DNA of 64,000 nt from Campylobacteraceae bacterium. Lineage in GTDB: Bacteria; Campylobacterota; Campylobacteria; Campylobacterales; Campylobacteraceae. A program made the position numbers and the translations under genes. Of this stretch, positions 44,466 through 54,036 are shown in pieces. The notes under the pieces are model-generated. The model was not told the DNA's origin and did not search any database. It worked only from the letters and a program-made list of their open reading frames with translations. The first letter of the stretch is position 1. Every line of letters starts with the position of its first letter. The stretch is from NCBI GenBank assembly GCA_031268335.1, contig JAIRXG010000031.1, forward strand, positions 1 through 64,000, given 5' to 3'.

Positions 44466-44491
44466 TGGTGCGGTCGACGAGACTCGAACTC
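44466..44491. repeat. att repeat, right end of the prophage
   Basis: The 26 bp shared exactly with 13560-13585; here it is the 3' part of the intact tRNA-Leu gene, so integration keeps the tRNA functional. Confidence 0.92.
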
Positions 44492-44550
44492 GTACACCCG
44501 AAGGCACTACCCCCTCAAGATAGCGTGTCTACCAATTCCACCACGACCGC
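44466..44550 (-). tRNA. tRNA-Leu (anticodon GAG)
   Basis: An 85-nt class II tRNA including the encoded CCA. Acceptor stem GCGGTCG pairs with CGACCGC; anticodon stem CTATC/GGTAG encloses the loop TTGAGGG, giving anticodon GAG; a long variable arm and a T-arm follow. It is the integration target of the prophage. Confidence 0.95.
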
Positions 44551-44592
44551 AATAAAAGAGAAAATGGGGCTTGATTTAAGCCCCTTAATTAT

Positions 44593-44928
44593 TTAAGCAA
44601 GTACTATAAACGGATTTAAGAAAAGCAAAACAAGCGCAATAACAAGAGTGTAAATAACTTGTGCTTCAATCATCGCAAGAGCGATAAACATTGTCCCCAT
44701 TAACTTTCCGCCAAGTCCTGGATTTCTAGCAGTTCCTGCAATAGTAGCCGCTGCGGTATTTCCCATACCTACAGCACCTCCAAGCGCTGCTATTCCCAAA
44801 CCAACACACGCTGCAAGAGCAGAGAAAGATTTTAACATCTCATTGACAGCCGGAACTTCCGTCAAGCTAGCTTCTTGTCCAAAAGCCGCCGCCATACATA
44901 CAACCATAAGAAAAAGAATCTTTTTCAT
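44593..44928 (-). CDS. atpE: ATP synthase F0 subunit c
   Basis: Proteolipid ring subunit. At 111 residues it is longer than the usual 70-80 because of an N-terminal signal-like extension (MKKILFLMVVCMAAAFG), a feature I recall from Campylobacter c subunits. The two-helix hairpin has the Gly/Ala-rich first helix (LGIAALGGAVGMGNTAAATI) and the proton-binding Glu in ALAMIEAQVIYTLV. Stands alone, away from the other atp genes. Confidence 0.95.
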   Translation of the reverse strand: MKKILFLMVVCMAAAFGQEASLTEVPAVNEMLKSFSALAACVGLGIAALGGAVGMGNTAAATIAGTARNPGLGGKLMGTMFIALAMIEAQVIYTLVIALVLLFLNPFIVLA

Positions 44929-45135
44929 AAATACTCCTTAAGTTCTCTGCAAAATTCGTTCGGATTGCGTATCCCTACTTGTAATTTTGCAAGTTGCGAT
45001 TATAACCTTTGGGAAGTTAAAATCGGCTTTAGAATAAATCGCTTATATAAGCAAATAATGAAATTTCAGATGAAATCATCTTTGTGCTCAAAATTCATAT
45101 CGCACCCATTTTGCACATGTAAAAGCGAAATTACT

Positions 45136-47310
45136 TTACTCTTTGCTCTCCAAAGCCAACTCTACTTTAGGACCTTTTTGAAACAGTACCTTGACTTTGA
45201 CTTTATCACCTACATTTATTACGTCGGTTACTTTATCTACTCTGCCCTCAGCCAATTTTGATATGTGTAAAAGCCCGTCAATATCCCCTGGAAGCCCTAT
45301 AAATGCGCCAAAATCTGTTACTCTCTTAACAGTGCCTTCAATTATTGCGCCCTTTTCAAACTCTACTATTTTGGCTTTGTGATCTCTATCGTGACTGCCG
45401 CCCCTACGGTCAAAACCACGTCCCGCGCCGCTATTTTTTACTATGTTTAGTATATGCTCTTTTGCCATATCTACTCTATTTCTATTTATGCCAGAGAGTT
45501 TCACTTCGCCGTTATCGCGGTTCAAATCTATTGAAACAGAGTATTTTTCTATAATCTCTTTAATGGTTTTGCCTCCCTGACCGATGATGTCTACCATTTT
45601 GCCGGTATCCACACTAAATAGTTCAAATTTTGGCAAAATCTCCTCGTTTATTACTATCTTATCGTTTGCCTCTTCCATTAGATTTAGTATGTACTCTCTG
45701 CCCTCTTTTGCTTGATATAAAGCTTCTTTTAAAATTTCTGGCGCAATGCCTCCCAATTTTATATCCATTTGCAAAGCAGTTATTCCGTCTTTTGTTCCAG
45801 CTACTTTAAAATCCATATCGCCGTCATGGTCTTCAAGTCCCATTATATCGGTTAATATCGCATAGTCCCCGTCTTCAAAAACAAGACCCATGGCAACTCC
45901 GGCAACCAATTTTTTGCTATCCACTCCGGCAGCTCTTAGGGCAAGAGAACCTCCGCATACCGTAGCCATAGAAGATGAGCCGTTTGATTCTAATATTTCC
46001 GAAACCAATCTTATCGTATATGGGCTATTCTTGCATATCGTCGGTTCAAGCGCTCTTCTTGCAAGATTACCATGACCGAGCTCTCTTCGTCCCGGCGACC
46101 TCAATGGACTTGCTTCGCCTACTGAAAATCCGGGAAAATTGTAATTGACCATAAACTTATCGGAATTAGGCAATTTTTCAGTTAACAAGTCGTATGTTTG
46201 CGCATCTTGATCGCTGCCTAAAGTTGCTATCGCCAAAGCTTGCGTTTGACCTCTGCTGAAAAGGCAAGAGCCGTGAACGTTTGGCAATATATTTGTAGCG
46301 ATAGATATCGTTCTTACATCTTTCAAACCTCTTCCATCGGCTCTTGTCCTGCCTTTTACTATCATCTCTCTCACTATATTGTGTTTGAAAGTCTCAAGAG
46401 CATTTTTGACTGTACTTTTATCCCACTCTTTAGCCAACACAACATCGTCTTGCATAATCGCTTCAAGCACTTTTTTGAGTTCAATCGCACGTTCTGATTT
46501 TGCCATTTGGGTAAGAGCGTTGTAAACATTCGGCTTATAATTTTCTTTTATATATTGATAAGCTTCTTCATTTAAAACGGAGGCTTTGTATATGAGTTTA
46601 GCATCTTCTTTTTTTATAGGAGTAAAAACTTGTTCGTATAAACCGGAAGCGTCGGAAATTTTCTCCGAAGCAAAATTTATAGCTTCTACCATCTCTTCTT
46701 CATTCATTTCATTTACAAATTGCTCGTCTTCTTTTAAAGATGATATCGCTCTCATCTCTATCATCAACAATTCCTCTTTGGTGCCGGCAACGTATAAATC
46801 AAGGGAACTGTTTTTAAGTTCGGAATTTGTGGGATTTACCACCAAGTTACCGTCTATTTTTCCTATTCTCACACTGCTTACACATTTATTGACAGGAATA
46901 TCGGAAAGATATAAGGCTGCCGAAGCGGCATTGAGAGCAGCAACTTGTAGGTCAACTTCAGGATCGCAACTTAACACAAAAATAACTATTTGCGTAGGAT
47001 ATGCGTAACCTTTTGGGAAAAGCGGTCTTAGGCTTCTGTCTATAATTCTTGAAGTAAGTGTTTCAAAATCGCCCGGTTTTGTTTCTCTTTTTATATAGCC
47101 TCCGGGGATTCTGCCCGAAGCATAGCTTTTTTCTACATAATTAACCGTCAAAGGTAAAAAATCCTCTTCAACCGGCGTGTCATCTCTTGCTATCGTAGCC
47201 AAAACGACTGTATTTTTTACTCTTAAAAGAGCTGCTCCGGCGGCATGCTTTGCAACGCTGCCAATATCATAAATTTCCTCTTGATTGTTAATCTCAATCT
47301 TATATTCCAT
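45136..47310 (-). CDS. pnp: polyribonucleotide nucleotidyltransferase
   Basis: PNPase of 724 residues, a 3'-5' phosphorolytic exoribonuclease. Two RNase PH-like domains (first with [13 protein letters not shown] near residue 64; second with [14 protein letters not shown] and [10 protein letters not shown]), a KH domain ([12 protein letters not shown]) and a C-terminal S1 domain ([20 protein letters not shown]). A Gly/Arg/Asp-rich linker precedes S1. The downstream order phosphoribosyltransferase-lptD fits Campylobacter. Confidence 0.97.
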   Translation of the reverse strand: MEYKIEINNQEEIYDIGSVAKHAAGAALLRVKNTVVLATIARDDTPVEEDFLPLTVNYVEKSYASGRIPGGYIKRETKPGDFETLTSRIIDRSLRPLFPKGYAYPTQIVIFVLSCDPEVDLQVAALNAASAALYLSDIPVNKCVSSVRIGKIDGNLVVNPTNSELKNSSLDLYVAGTKEELLMIEMRAISSLKEDEQFVNEMNEEEMVEAINFASEKISDASGLYEQVFTPIKKEDAKLIYKASVLNEEAYQYIKENYKPNVYNALTQMAKSERAIELKKVLEAIMQDDVVLAKEWDKSTVKNALETFKHNIVREMIVKGRTRADGRGLKDVRTISIATNILPNVHGSCLFSRGQTQALAIATLGSDQDAQTYDLLTEKLPNSDKFMVNYNFPGFSVGEASPLRSPGRRELGHGNLARRALEPTICKNSPYTIRLVSEILESNGSSSMATVCGGSLALRAAGVDSKKLVAGVAMGLVFEDGDYAILTDIMGLEDHDGDMDFKVAGTKDGITALQMDIKLGGIAPEILKEALYQAKEGREYILNLMEEANDKIVINEEILPKFELFSVDTGKMVDIIGQGGKTIKEIIEKYSVSIDLNRDNGEVKLSGINRNRVDMAKEHILNIVKNSGAGRGFDRRGGSHDRDHKAKIVEFEKGAIIEGTVKRVTDFGAFIGLPGDIDGLLHISKLAEGRVDKVTDVINVGDKVKVKVLFQKGPKVELALESKE

Positions 47311-47997
47311 CTATTCATCTCCTTGTGATTTTTGAAACGATATGTAATGTTTGTTGGATTCTAAAATTTTTAAAATCTCATCTTGACTAAATTCATTCTC
47401 TTTTTTGTAATAAAAATCCGTACTGACAAAGTTTGCAACTCTGCTAAAGCAAAAAAGCCCGTCTGTTTCGCTGTCTAACATTAAAGCGGTATCCTGCGCA
47501 ATAATCGGCGTGGCAAATGAGGCTGACTTTACATGTTCGGCTATAACGGTTTTCAAAGATACCAGCGCTCTCATGCCGCTCTCGCAACCATCGTCTATAA
47601 GCAAAACATTTTTGCCCGTAAGCAAAGGCAGCGAGGCTCCTTTTCTATATTTATAAATATTTTTTAATATATTCTCCTCATACTTTCTTTTAGCCTCTCC
47701 GTAAATAAAATCAAGGTTTATTTCAAATGATTTTACAAGAGCTTCTTGCATAACTATCTCTTCGTTTTCGCTAACTATCGCTATCATACATGTAGGATTA
47801 TTCGGCGCAAAAATGAGTTCGTTAAATAAAATATCATAATCCAAAGCGCTTTTCTTTGAGATATAATCCGCTATAAAAACAGCGTCCAAAGAGAGCGCCA
47901 ACAATACCCAATTTTCATCTTGCATCTGTTTTATAGGTAAAATCTCAAACATTTTTTCAGCAGCTTCCAGATGAGACTCAAATCTGTACGCGGACAT
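47311..47997 (-). CDS. phosphoribosyltransferase-like protein
   Basis: A 228-residue protein of the type I phosphoribosyltransferase fold; the PRPP motif is NVLLIDDGCESGMRAL near residue 150. The substrate is not known. It begins just after lptD and ends one base before the pnp start, so all are likely co-transcribed. Confidence 0.8.
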   Translation of the reverse strand: MSAYRFESHLEAAEKMFEILPIKQMQDENWVLLALSLDAVFIADYISKKSALDYDILFNELIFAPNNPTCMIAIVSENEEIVMQEALVKSFEINLDFIYGEAKRKYEENILKNIYKYRKGASLPLLTGKNVLLIDDGCESGMRALVSLKTVIAEHVKSASFATPIIAQDTALMLDSETDGLFCFSRVANFVSTDFYYKKENEFSQDEILKILESNKHYISFQKSQGDE

Positions 47998-48005
47998 TCA
48001 CTCTC

Positions 48006-50069
48006 CTACAAATCTCTTGAATTTTCCACAGAATACTTATATCTCACTCCGCCCAACGGATATAAGTTGAACAAAAGATATATGCCTTTTTTATCAATGG
48101 AACTGGCTTTGCCTGAACTTGTTAGTTTCGGCGTGGTATCTTCTCTATAGATGATTCTATAATCCCAACACCTTTTACTCTGCATAAAACCGATATTCCA
48201 AGACTTTGCGAAACTATCGTCAATATCATACTGAATTTCTGCAAAAATAGAGCTGTGGTCAAATATATTGCTCTCAAAATTTAATGCAAAATAATTATTA
48301 TCCTCATCTTTATTATAAGTGTGTGAGAAATACATCTGTTGATTATCGCCTTTATACGAGGCATAAGTGAGAGATTTGACAAGTTTGCCGAACTCGTAAG
48401 AATATTGAATTTCATTTGATAAAGAGACACGTGATGTAAGCGCTAATTCTATCTTATTTTCTATAGGTGCGTATTTATATCTATCATTCTCAAAATAGTA
48501 TGGCTGCCTCAAAGAGTGAATTATCCGTTTTTCACCCTGCGTATCATAAAAATACTGCTTAAAATTCATCGTTATTTGTTTCTCTTCGGTATTTATCGGA
48601 ACAAATTCATCTCTGTCGAGATACCCTTTTTGATTATCAAAACTTGGTATGATATATTCGGCGCCAAAATATATTTTATGATAAAACATTTCGTACGCTT
48701 TTGCCAAATCCGTATAAGCAGATAAAATATGATAATTTCTCAAATACTGTCCATAATCTTGAGGCACACTGTCGAGTCCGTTGTAGTTAACTCTCATCAT
48801 ATAAATATTTTCCGACAAACTAGCCCTCAATGTATCGTCAAACATAGACCAGTAAAAAGTAAAAGGAGCGCGCATCTCAAACTGTTGCGCTTCAAGACCT
48901 GTTTTTCTATAGTAATTATGATACTGTACGTCCACTAAATACTGGAGATTATTTATCAAAAGCTTATCTAAAAATTTATGATACTGAATAGTCGGAAGTT
49001 CCTGCAAAGTATAGTCGTTATTATCTGCGCTTGTGTCTATAAAGTATTTTCCGTAAACGCCTATGTAGTTATCTTCATCTCTCAAAAAATAGTTCAACCT
49101 TGATGTTGCGAGTTTGTCAAATGTTTCCGAATTCGTTGTTTTGAGGTTTAAGTAATCCACATCATTGAGATATTTAAAATCCACTCTCAAACCGTCCTCA
49201 ACGTCTTTTCCAAAGATATCCGATAAAACGTTGCTTCTGTCATAAAAGAGGTCATATCCGTAGTGTCTTTTGTTCTTCAAATCCTCTTTATCCGCATAGC
49301 TTCTCTTTTCGTTAAAAAATCCCGCCGTAACGTATCCGTTCGAATAAGCAGAATCTGCGAAGCGAAAAGTTGAGTAAAGTCCGTTTCCTCTCTCCATTCT
49401 CATTTGAGGATCAAACTCCAAATCCCAAGAATCATACGGCGCAAAATATATAGGCTGCATATACAGCAAACCCTCGTCTTTAGTATATCCGGTCTCTGGT
49501 CTCAAAAGCCCTGTGCGCCTCGTTTTATCAGTCGGAAATGCAAAATAAGGCATATAAAAAACAGGTACGTCTTTGATATAAAAAAGAGCATTATAAATAT
49601 GTAAAAATTTATTTTCTCTGTTTAATTCACCGCTTGAAAAGCCTATCTTCCAATCAGGCTCTTCCACGTCGCAGCTTGAAGTTATAGCTTTTTTTGTCAT
49701 GTAATACGCAAAGTTCATTGAGGCATTGTCGCATCTTACCCATAAATTACTATTTTGATTGAAAAAGAAAAATTGAGAAAAATCGCCCAAATCATTTTCC
49801 AAATTCAAAAAAACATAGTTACTTCTGCTCATTTCATCAGAACCGCGCAGTATGTTGATATTGCCGAAAAGCTCCAAATCTTTACTTATGGTGTTATATA
49901 TGGCTCTGTCGGCTGTTATGAGATATCGCTCCGAATAAACCAAAACATCGCCCTCAGCGTAAACAGTATCATTTTCTTGTCTCATATTTTTTGTTAATAT
50001 CTCAACGTTTTGCATATCGGCGGATAGTTTTAAAAGAAAAAGCAGCAGGAAAAAGACAATTTTATGCAT
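48006..50069 (-). CDS. lptD: LPS-assembly protein LptD
   Basis: Outer-membrane protein that inserts LPS. Signal peptide MHKIVFFLLLFLLKLSADM; OstA/LptA-like N-domain (AEGDVLVYSERYLITADRAI); then a large beta-barrel with alternating aromatic strands to the C-terminus. 687 residues, shorter than E. coli LptD, as in other Campylobacterota. Overlaps the RDD gene by 8 bp. Confidence 0.92.
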   Translation of the reverse strand: MHKIVFFLLLFLLKLSADMQNVEILTKNMRQENDTVYAEGDVLVYSERYLITADRAIYNTISKDLELFGNINILRGSDEMSRSNYVFLNLENDLGDFSQFFFFNQNSNLWVRCDNASMNFAYYMTKKAITSSCDVEEPDWKIGFSSGELNRENKFLHIYNALFYIKDVPVFYMPYFAFPTDKTRRTGLLRPETGYTKDEGLLYMQPIYFAPYDSWDLEFDPQMRMERGNGLYSTFRFADSAYSNGYVTAGFFNEKRSYADKEDLKNKRHYGYDLFYDRSNVLSDIFGKDVEDGLRVDFKYLNDVDYLNLKTTNSETFDKLATSRLNYFLRDEDNYIGVYGKYFIDTSADNNDYTLQELPTIQYHKFLDKLLINNLQYLVDVQYHNYYRKTGLEAQQFEMRAPFTFYWSMFDDTLRASLSENIYMMRVNYNGLDSVPQDYGQYLRNYHILSAYTDLAKAYEMFYHKIYFGAEYIIPSFDNQKGYLDRDEFVPINTEEKQITMNFKQYFYDTQGEKRIIHSLRQPYYFENDRYKYAPIENKIELALTSRVSLSNEIQYSYEFGKLVKSLTYASYKGDNQQMYFSHTYNKDEDNNYFALNFESNIFDHSSIFAEIQYDIDDSFAKSWNIGFMQSKRCWDYRIIYREDTTPKLTSSGKASSIDKKGIYLLFNLYPLGGVRYKYSVENSRDL

Positions 50070-50517
50070 TCACTACCAATGTTTTAGCAACCACATCTTG
50101 CCAAGCCTGCCTTTTATTGCTTGCAAATGCCCACAAAAATCCAATGAAAAAAACAGTTTCGCTTACCACGCGTATAACTGAACGAACAAACGACATGTAA
50201 AAATCGGGTCTCTCTCCATTGTGAATATAAATAACGCGTACTTTAACAGCCATCTTTCCAATGGTCGCTCCATATAAATAGACAAAAAAAGCCTGATATA
50301 CAATCTTGGCAATAATAAGATAAGGAGTTAGATATTGAAAAAACGCTTGCAAGCTCTCTTTGCTTGAGCCGATTGCAAATATAGTATCGTTAAAAGCTAT
50401 ATACATCAAAACAGCAATTATAAAATCATCTATAGCATATGCAATAAAACGCTTACTTAAGGGGGCTAAAGTGATATTACCGCTCTCAAATTTTTTAACT
50501 AACTCGTCTTCTGTCAT
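50062..50517 (-). CDS. RDD family membrane protein
   Basis: A 151-residue protein with three to four membrane segments; the RDD signature is in RFIAYAIDDFIIAVLMY near residue 25 and GATIGKMAVKVRV near residue 85. Transport of an unknown substrate is proposed for the family. It overlaps purD by 4 bp and lptD by 8 bp, as in C. jejuni. Confidence 0.88.
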   Translation of the reverse strand: MTEDELVKKFESGNITLAPLSKRFIAYAIDDFIIAVLMYIAFNDTIFAIGSSKESLQAFFQYLTPYLIIAKIVYQAFFVYLYGATIGKMAVKVRVIYIHNGERPDFYMSFVRSVIRVVSETVFFIGFLWAFASNKRQAWQDVVAKTLVVNA

Positions 50518-51770
50518 TTAAGAGCCTGGTAAGCGATATCATTTCTAAATTTAGCGCCTTCAAAAAATATTTTTTTTGTTAAATCATACGCATTATCACG
50601 CGCGGCTTTGATGCTTTTGCCTGTGCCTACGCAAACAAGCACTCGCCCGCCGTTTGCATACATTGAACCCTCTTTTTTGCAAACTCCCGCATACGCTACA
50701 TGTGAACATTCACTCTTTTTATCGTCTATATCTATAATTTTCGGCTCGGAATTTTTATATGGATAATCTTTGCTTGCTACTACAACCCCAACTGCAAACT
50801 CATCTTTAAATTTCAAATCAAGTTCATTCAATCGTCCCGTAGCGGCTTTATAAAAAAGTTCGCTTGCCGACGTTTTTAGAAGCGGCATCAACACTTCGCA
50901 TTCCGGGTCTCCAAATCTTACATTATATTCAAGCACATAAACTTTTTTATCCACAATCATAGCGCCGATAAAAAGTACTCCCGTATATGATGCGCCCTCC
51001 TCTTTCATGCCTTTTAGCGTCGGCTTTACGACAAACTCTTCTACTTGAGTATAAATATCATCATTCGCTAAAGGAGTCGGAGCATACGCGCCCATTCCGC
51101 CGGTATTAGGACCTTCATCGTTATCCAAAAGACGTTTATGGTCTTGAGCTGCGGGAAGTATTTTATAATTTTCCCCATCGCAAATAGCAAATATAGAAAG
51201 TTCAAAACCGTCCAAAAACTCTTCTATAACTACATTTTTGCCTGCATTTCCAAAACTCTCTCCATTTAGCATACTTTTTGCCGCGTCTTTGGCTTCGTCT
51301 TTGCTTTTTGCTATTATCACGCCCTTGCCCGCGCAAAGACCGTCGGCTTTCACTACTATAGGCGCGATTAGCGTATCTATAAAATCATTTGCCTTTTTGA
51401 CAGAGCTTGTTTGTATATATTTTGCGGTTGGGATATTGTGGCGAAATAAAAAATCTTTCATAAAAGCTTTTGAACCCTCTAATTTTGCAGCGTCTTTTGA
51501 AACCCCAAAAATCGTTAAATTATGCTTTTTAAATACATCCGCTATACCTTCAACCAAAGGCGTTTCGGGACCAACGATAGTCAAATCTATACTCTCTTTT
51601 TTTGCAAATTCCGCGAGCTTTTCAAAATCTTTAATATCAATATTGACGCCGAGTTCATCGGTAGCGCCGTTTCCAGGAGCAAAATACAAATTTTTCACAT
51701 TTTCATCGCGTTTTAGAGCAAGCGCGATAGCATATTCTCTACCTCCGCTGCCTACTATCAAAATTTTCAT
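50514..51770 (-). CDS. purD: phosphoribosylamine-glycine ligase
   Basis: Second step of purine synthesis, ATP-dependent joining of glycine to phosphoribosylamine. ATP-grasp enzyme; start at 51770, where MKILIVGSGGREYAIALALK opens, with ggag upstream. Motifs: VKADGLCAGKGVI near residue 145, GGMGAYAPTPL and the metal site VRFGDPECEV. About 418 residues, as usual. A 6S RNA candidate is encoded upstream on the same strand. Confidence 0.96.
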   Translation of the reverse strand: MKILIVGSGGREYAIALALKRDENVKNLYFAPGNGATDELGVNIDIKDFEKLAEFAKKESIDLTIVGPETPLVEGIADVFKKHNLTIFGVSKDAAKLEGSKAFMKDFLFRHNIPTAKYIQTSSVKKANDFIDTLIAPIVVKADGLCAGKGVIIAKSKDEAKDAAKSMLNGESFGNAGKNVVIEEFLDGFELSIFAICDGENYKILPAAQDHKRLLDNDEGPNTGGMGAYAPTPLANDDIYTQVEEFVVKPTLKGMKEEGASYTGVLFIGAMIVDKKVYVLEYNVRFGDPECEVLMPLLKTSASELFYKAATGRLNELDLKFKDEFAVGVVVASKDYPYKNSEPKIIDIDDKKSECSHVAYAGVCKKEGSMYANGGRVLVCVGTGKSIKAARDNAYDLTKKIFFEGAKFRNDIAYQALK

Positions 51771-51783
51771 TGATGTCTCCAAC

Positions 51784-51834
51784 ATAAAAAAAATAGCAAT
51801 AATATGGACGCTTAAAAACGCTCATATTATTGCT
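51784..51834 (-). terminator. terminator of the 6S RNA candidate
   Basis: AGCAATAATATG (51795-51806) pairs with 51823-51834; extra pairs form in the loop. On the minus strand a T8 run follows. It lies 14 bp upstream of the purD start, so it also separates the RNA from purD. Confidence 0.85.
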
Positions 51835-51839
51835 GTTTT

Positions 51840-52043
51840 AAATTTAACCCGAGCGGGCGTTCCGCATTGTGTATTGGCCCTAAAAAGCCAACGATGCAAA
51901 AATGACAAAGCCTTTAGGCTGCGATGTCTTGCCTGCAAAACAGACTCAAGCGACATTGCGGACACACCAGCCTCGTACGCTTTCCGCCAAATCTTAGTGT
52001 TGGACCTCATTTAAGCGGGTATCGCTTCACCCAGGCTAAATTT
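51840..52043 (-). ncRNA. ssrS: 6S RNA candidate
   Basis: No frame is open here, but the ends pair (aaattta..cc.g.g at 52043 with its complement at 51840), an apical stem forms around cgcttgagtctg/caggcaagacatcg, and the middle is unpaired: a rod with a bubble about 204 nt long, as 6S RNA has. A TATAAT box at 52049-52054 predicts the start near 52042, and an intrinsic terminator follows. From memory, 6S RNA lies beside purD in epsilonproteobacteria. It inhibits RNA polymerase holoenzyme in stationary phase. A covariance search would settle the name. Confidence 0.75.
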
Positions 52044-52049
52044 GGACAA

Positions 52050-52694
52050 TTATAAGCTACTTTTGCTTAATTTTTTAGCAAATGCCACACATTCGTCGAT
52101 ACTAAGTTTCGGTGATATTAAAGGCTTTATATCGCAGCTAAATGCTGCGGCTGTTTTTTTTCCTATAGCTATAGCCGTGAAATTTTCATTCCACTTTATA
52201 CATTTCAAAAAACATCTCACAGATGAGGGCGAAGTAAAGATGAATATTCCATCTTTTGATAAAACAAAATCCTTGCAAGGTTTACATACATTCTCGTAAA
52301 CCACAATCTCTTCTACATGTACATCTTTTGACTTTAATATGCCGCCAACATCGGAAAATACGACTTTGGCGCGTGCAAATAAGACAAGTTTACCAAAAAG
52401 TTTTTGCGATATTTGGGCGGCAAAATCATCTCCGTATGAAATTTTTGCTTCATAGACTAAATTGCCTCCAAGTTTTTTTATAACCTTGCTCGTGCCTTCA
52501 CCTATAGAGTAAGCGGGCAATTTTTTCCACTCTTTATAAATTTTATCTATGCCAATAACACCGTTTTTTGAAGTAAATACAACAGCTTCATACTCTTTTG
52601 GAGTAATTTTTGGATTCAGATACTTTATATCAAATACGCCGATATTTTTAACTCCGTCATATTTCGCATCGTTTAGCAGATAAATTTCTCGCAT
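52050..52694 (-). CDS. hemD: uroporphyrinogen-III synthase
   Basis: Closes the tetrapyrrole ring in haem synthesis. About 214 residues from ATG at 52694 (RBS gggg 5 nt upstream; opens MREIYLLND). HemD proteins vary widely; supporting segments are VVFTSKNGVIGI near residue 45 and IFIFTSPSSVRCFLK with FTAIAIGKKTA in the C-terminal half. Its stop overlaps the -10 box of the 6S RNA promoter. Confidence 0.82.
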   Translation of the reverse strand: MREIYLLNDAKYDGVKNIGVFDIKYLNPKITPKEYEAVVFTSKNGVIGIDKIYKEWKKLPAYSIGEGTSKVIKKLGGNLVYEAKISYGDDFAAQISQKLFGKLVLFARAKVVFSDVGGILKSKDVHVEEIVVYENVCKPCKDFVLSKDGIFIFTSPSSVRCFLKCIKWNENFTAIAIGKKTAAAFSCDIKPLISPKLSIDECVAFAKKLSKSSL

Positions 52695-53117
52695 ATTTTC
52701 CCCAAAAAACAGTGTGTTCAATTATAGCGGATTTATAGCAATATAATAAATTAAAATAGGCGTTTGATGCGAATATACAACGCAAAACACTGATTTGCTC
52801 TTACATGTAATGATTTAAAAACGTTGAGCTTAAAAGTCAAAAGTTAGAAAATTTTTCAATTCATTATACATGTAGAGATTTTAATATCAAATATCGTTTT
52901 TTCTTTGCATGTAAGTTTTTAAAACCGGCTTTATTTACAACGCTATTCAATCTCTATTTTTTGATTAGAGGTTAAAAAATTTTGTAAATTTGACTAAAGT
53001 ATATGAAACGCTTGCGTGTTGAAAAAAATATACATGTACATAAATGAAACTTTTTAGCTTAAATATTTCAAGCGTAATTTTGAAATTTTCATCAAACAAA
53101 CAATGTCAAAATTTCGC
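52695..53117. other. gene-free region rich in TACATGTA
   Basis: About 420 bp with no frame I can support. It holds three TACATGTA octamers (52802, 52867, 53031). No clear terminator or RNA structure seen. Confidence 0.5.
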
Positions 53118-53275
53118 CTATACTATATGTACAGAACCTTGGTAAGCAATCGCATCAATACTGTGAAGTCCAACTTTAATTTGCTCATTGTTGTTCGTAA
53201 GTACAACTATCGTATTGTCATCGGTTATTTTGATGGCTTTGCCCTCAGAGGAGAAAAGAAACAAATGAGATGAGT
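53118..53275 (-). pseudogene. remnant of a staphylococcal-nuclease-like (thermonuclease) gene
   Basis: On the minus strand a frame after the bPH2 gene reads GKAIKITDDNTIVVLTNNNE and then QIKVGLHSIDA before a TAG at 53118. This matches the N-terminal core of SNase-type nucleases (DGDT, then RL.GIDAPE), with DGDT changed to DDNT and the gene cut short. The signal peptide and the second half are missing. Confidence 0.6.
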
Positions 53276-53845
53276 TTATTTGTCCATTGTATATTCCATA
53301 AACTTATTTCTAAATAACATAGGGTTAGAAATACCCTTAATTGGCACTTGATGATTACCGGCACCTGCTATAATTATTGAACCATAACCAAACATTCTAC
53401 CTGATATATCTTGCTGAACCTGAATACTTTCTACTTTGTTTATATTTAATTCTACTACATTCCTCTGAACAAACCCATACTTTGCTATAACTCTCTTATT
53501 TGTAAAAGCTAATTCTGTTGAAGTATATTGAATGTAACATATAGCAAAAAACGGTATTGAAATAATTATAAAATATCCATTATTTAATGCCAAAAGTAAA
53601 AATATTACACCAAAAACTATCTTAGTAAATAAAAACCGTAGACTGATTTTAGCTTGATAAATCACATTTTCATTACTCATAAGAGTTTGAGCAATGTAAC
53701 CCATTCCTTTTCTATTTTGTTCCTTAATATTAATAATACCATTATGGTCGTGGTCTATTTTATTCTCTTTTTCATCTTGAAAAAAAGCAAAAGTTACTAC
53801 ACCAACTATCACAACTAAAGTAAAAATAATTTCCGTATGTTCCAT
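53276..53845 (-). CDS. bPH2 (PH-domain) membrane protein, chromosomal copy
   Basis: A 189-residue protein: an N-terminal membrane helix, a linker (with HDHNGIINIKEQNRKG), two more membrane segments and a PH-like C-terminus (LAFTNKRVIAKYGFVQRNVV, ELNINKVESIQVQQD). Its last 110 residues closely match the prophage protein at 36120. Function of the family is unknown. A nuclease relic follows it. Confidence 0.82.
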   Translation of the reverse strand: MEHTEIIFTLVVIVGVVTFAFFQDEKENKIDHDHNGIINIKEQNRKGMGYIAQTLMSNENVIYQAKISLRFLFTKIVFGVIFLLLALNNGYFIIISIPFFAICYIQYTSTELAFTNKRVIAKYGFVQRNVVELNINKVESIQVQQDISGRMFGYGSIIIAGAGNHQVPIKGISNPMLFRNKFMEYTMDK

Positions 53846-54036
53846 ATTTACACCTTTTTAAGATTTAACAAAATTATACCAAAATTTATCCTCTCCCAAC
53901 CATTTTTAACCGTGCTTTCCGATTATGAAATCTCATTTTATTGATTGCAACAACAACCGAAACTTCTAAATCGTTTATTTCGTCATCAAATCTATTTTTC
54001 GTTCTTGCTCGCTAACATTTTTCAAAATCTATCTGC

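Larger units (their letters stand above)
13560..44491. mobile_element. defective lambda-organised siphophage prophage in tRNA-Leu(GAG)
   Basis: About 30.9 kb between 26-bp direct repeats, with a tyrosine integrase 12 bp from the tRNA end. It has immunity, replication (O-like gene with iterons, loader, NinG), recombination (Sak4-like), terminase, tail and lysis modules, plus accessory genes (Fic, lipoproteins, dinD module, nuclease/ATPase block). No portal, prohead protease or capsid genes are present. The terminase is frameshifted, the antirepressor and tail-terminator genes are broken, and an early gene is frameshifted. It probably cannot make infectious particles. Confidence 0.92.

Noticed and set aside
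51840-52043. SRP RNA, RNase P RNA or tmRNA instead of 6S RNA
   Set aside because: No GGAAG-type SRP apical loop, no RNase P core motifs and no tag-peptide frame; the long paired ends fit 6S best.
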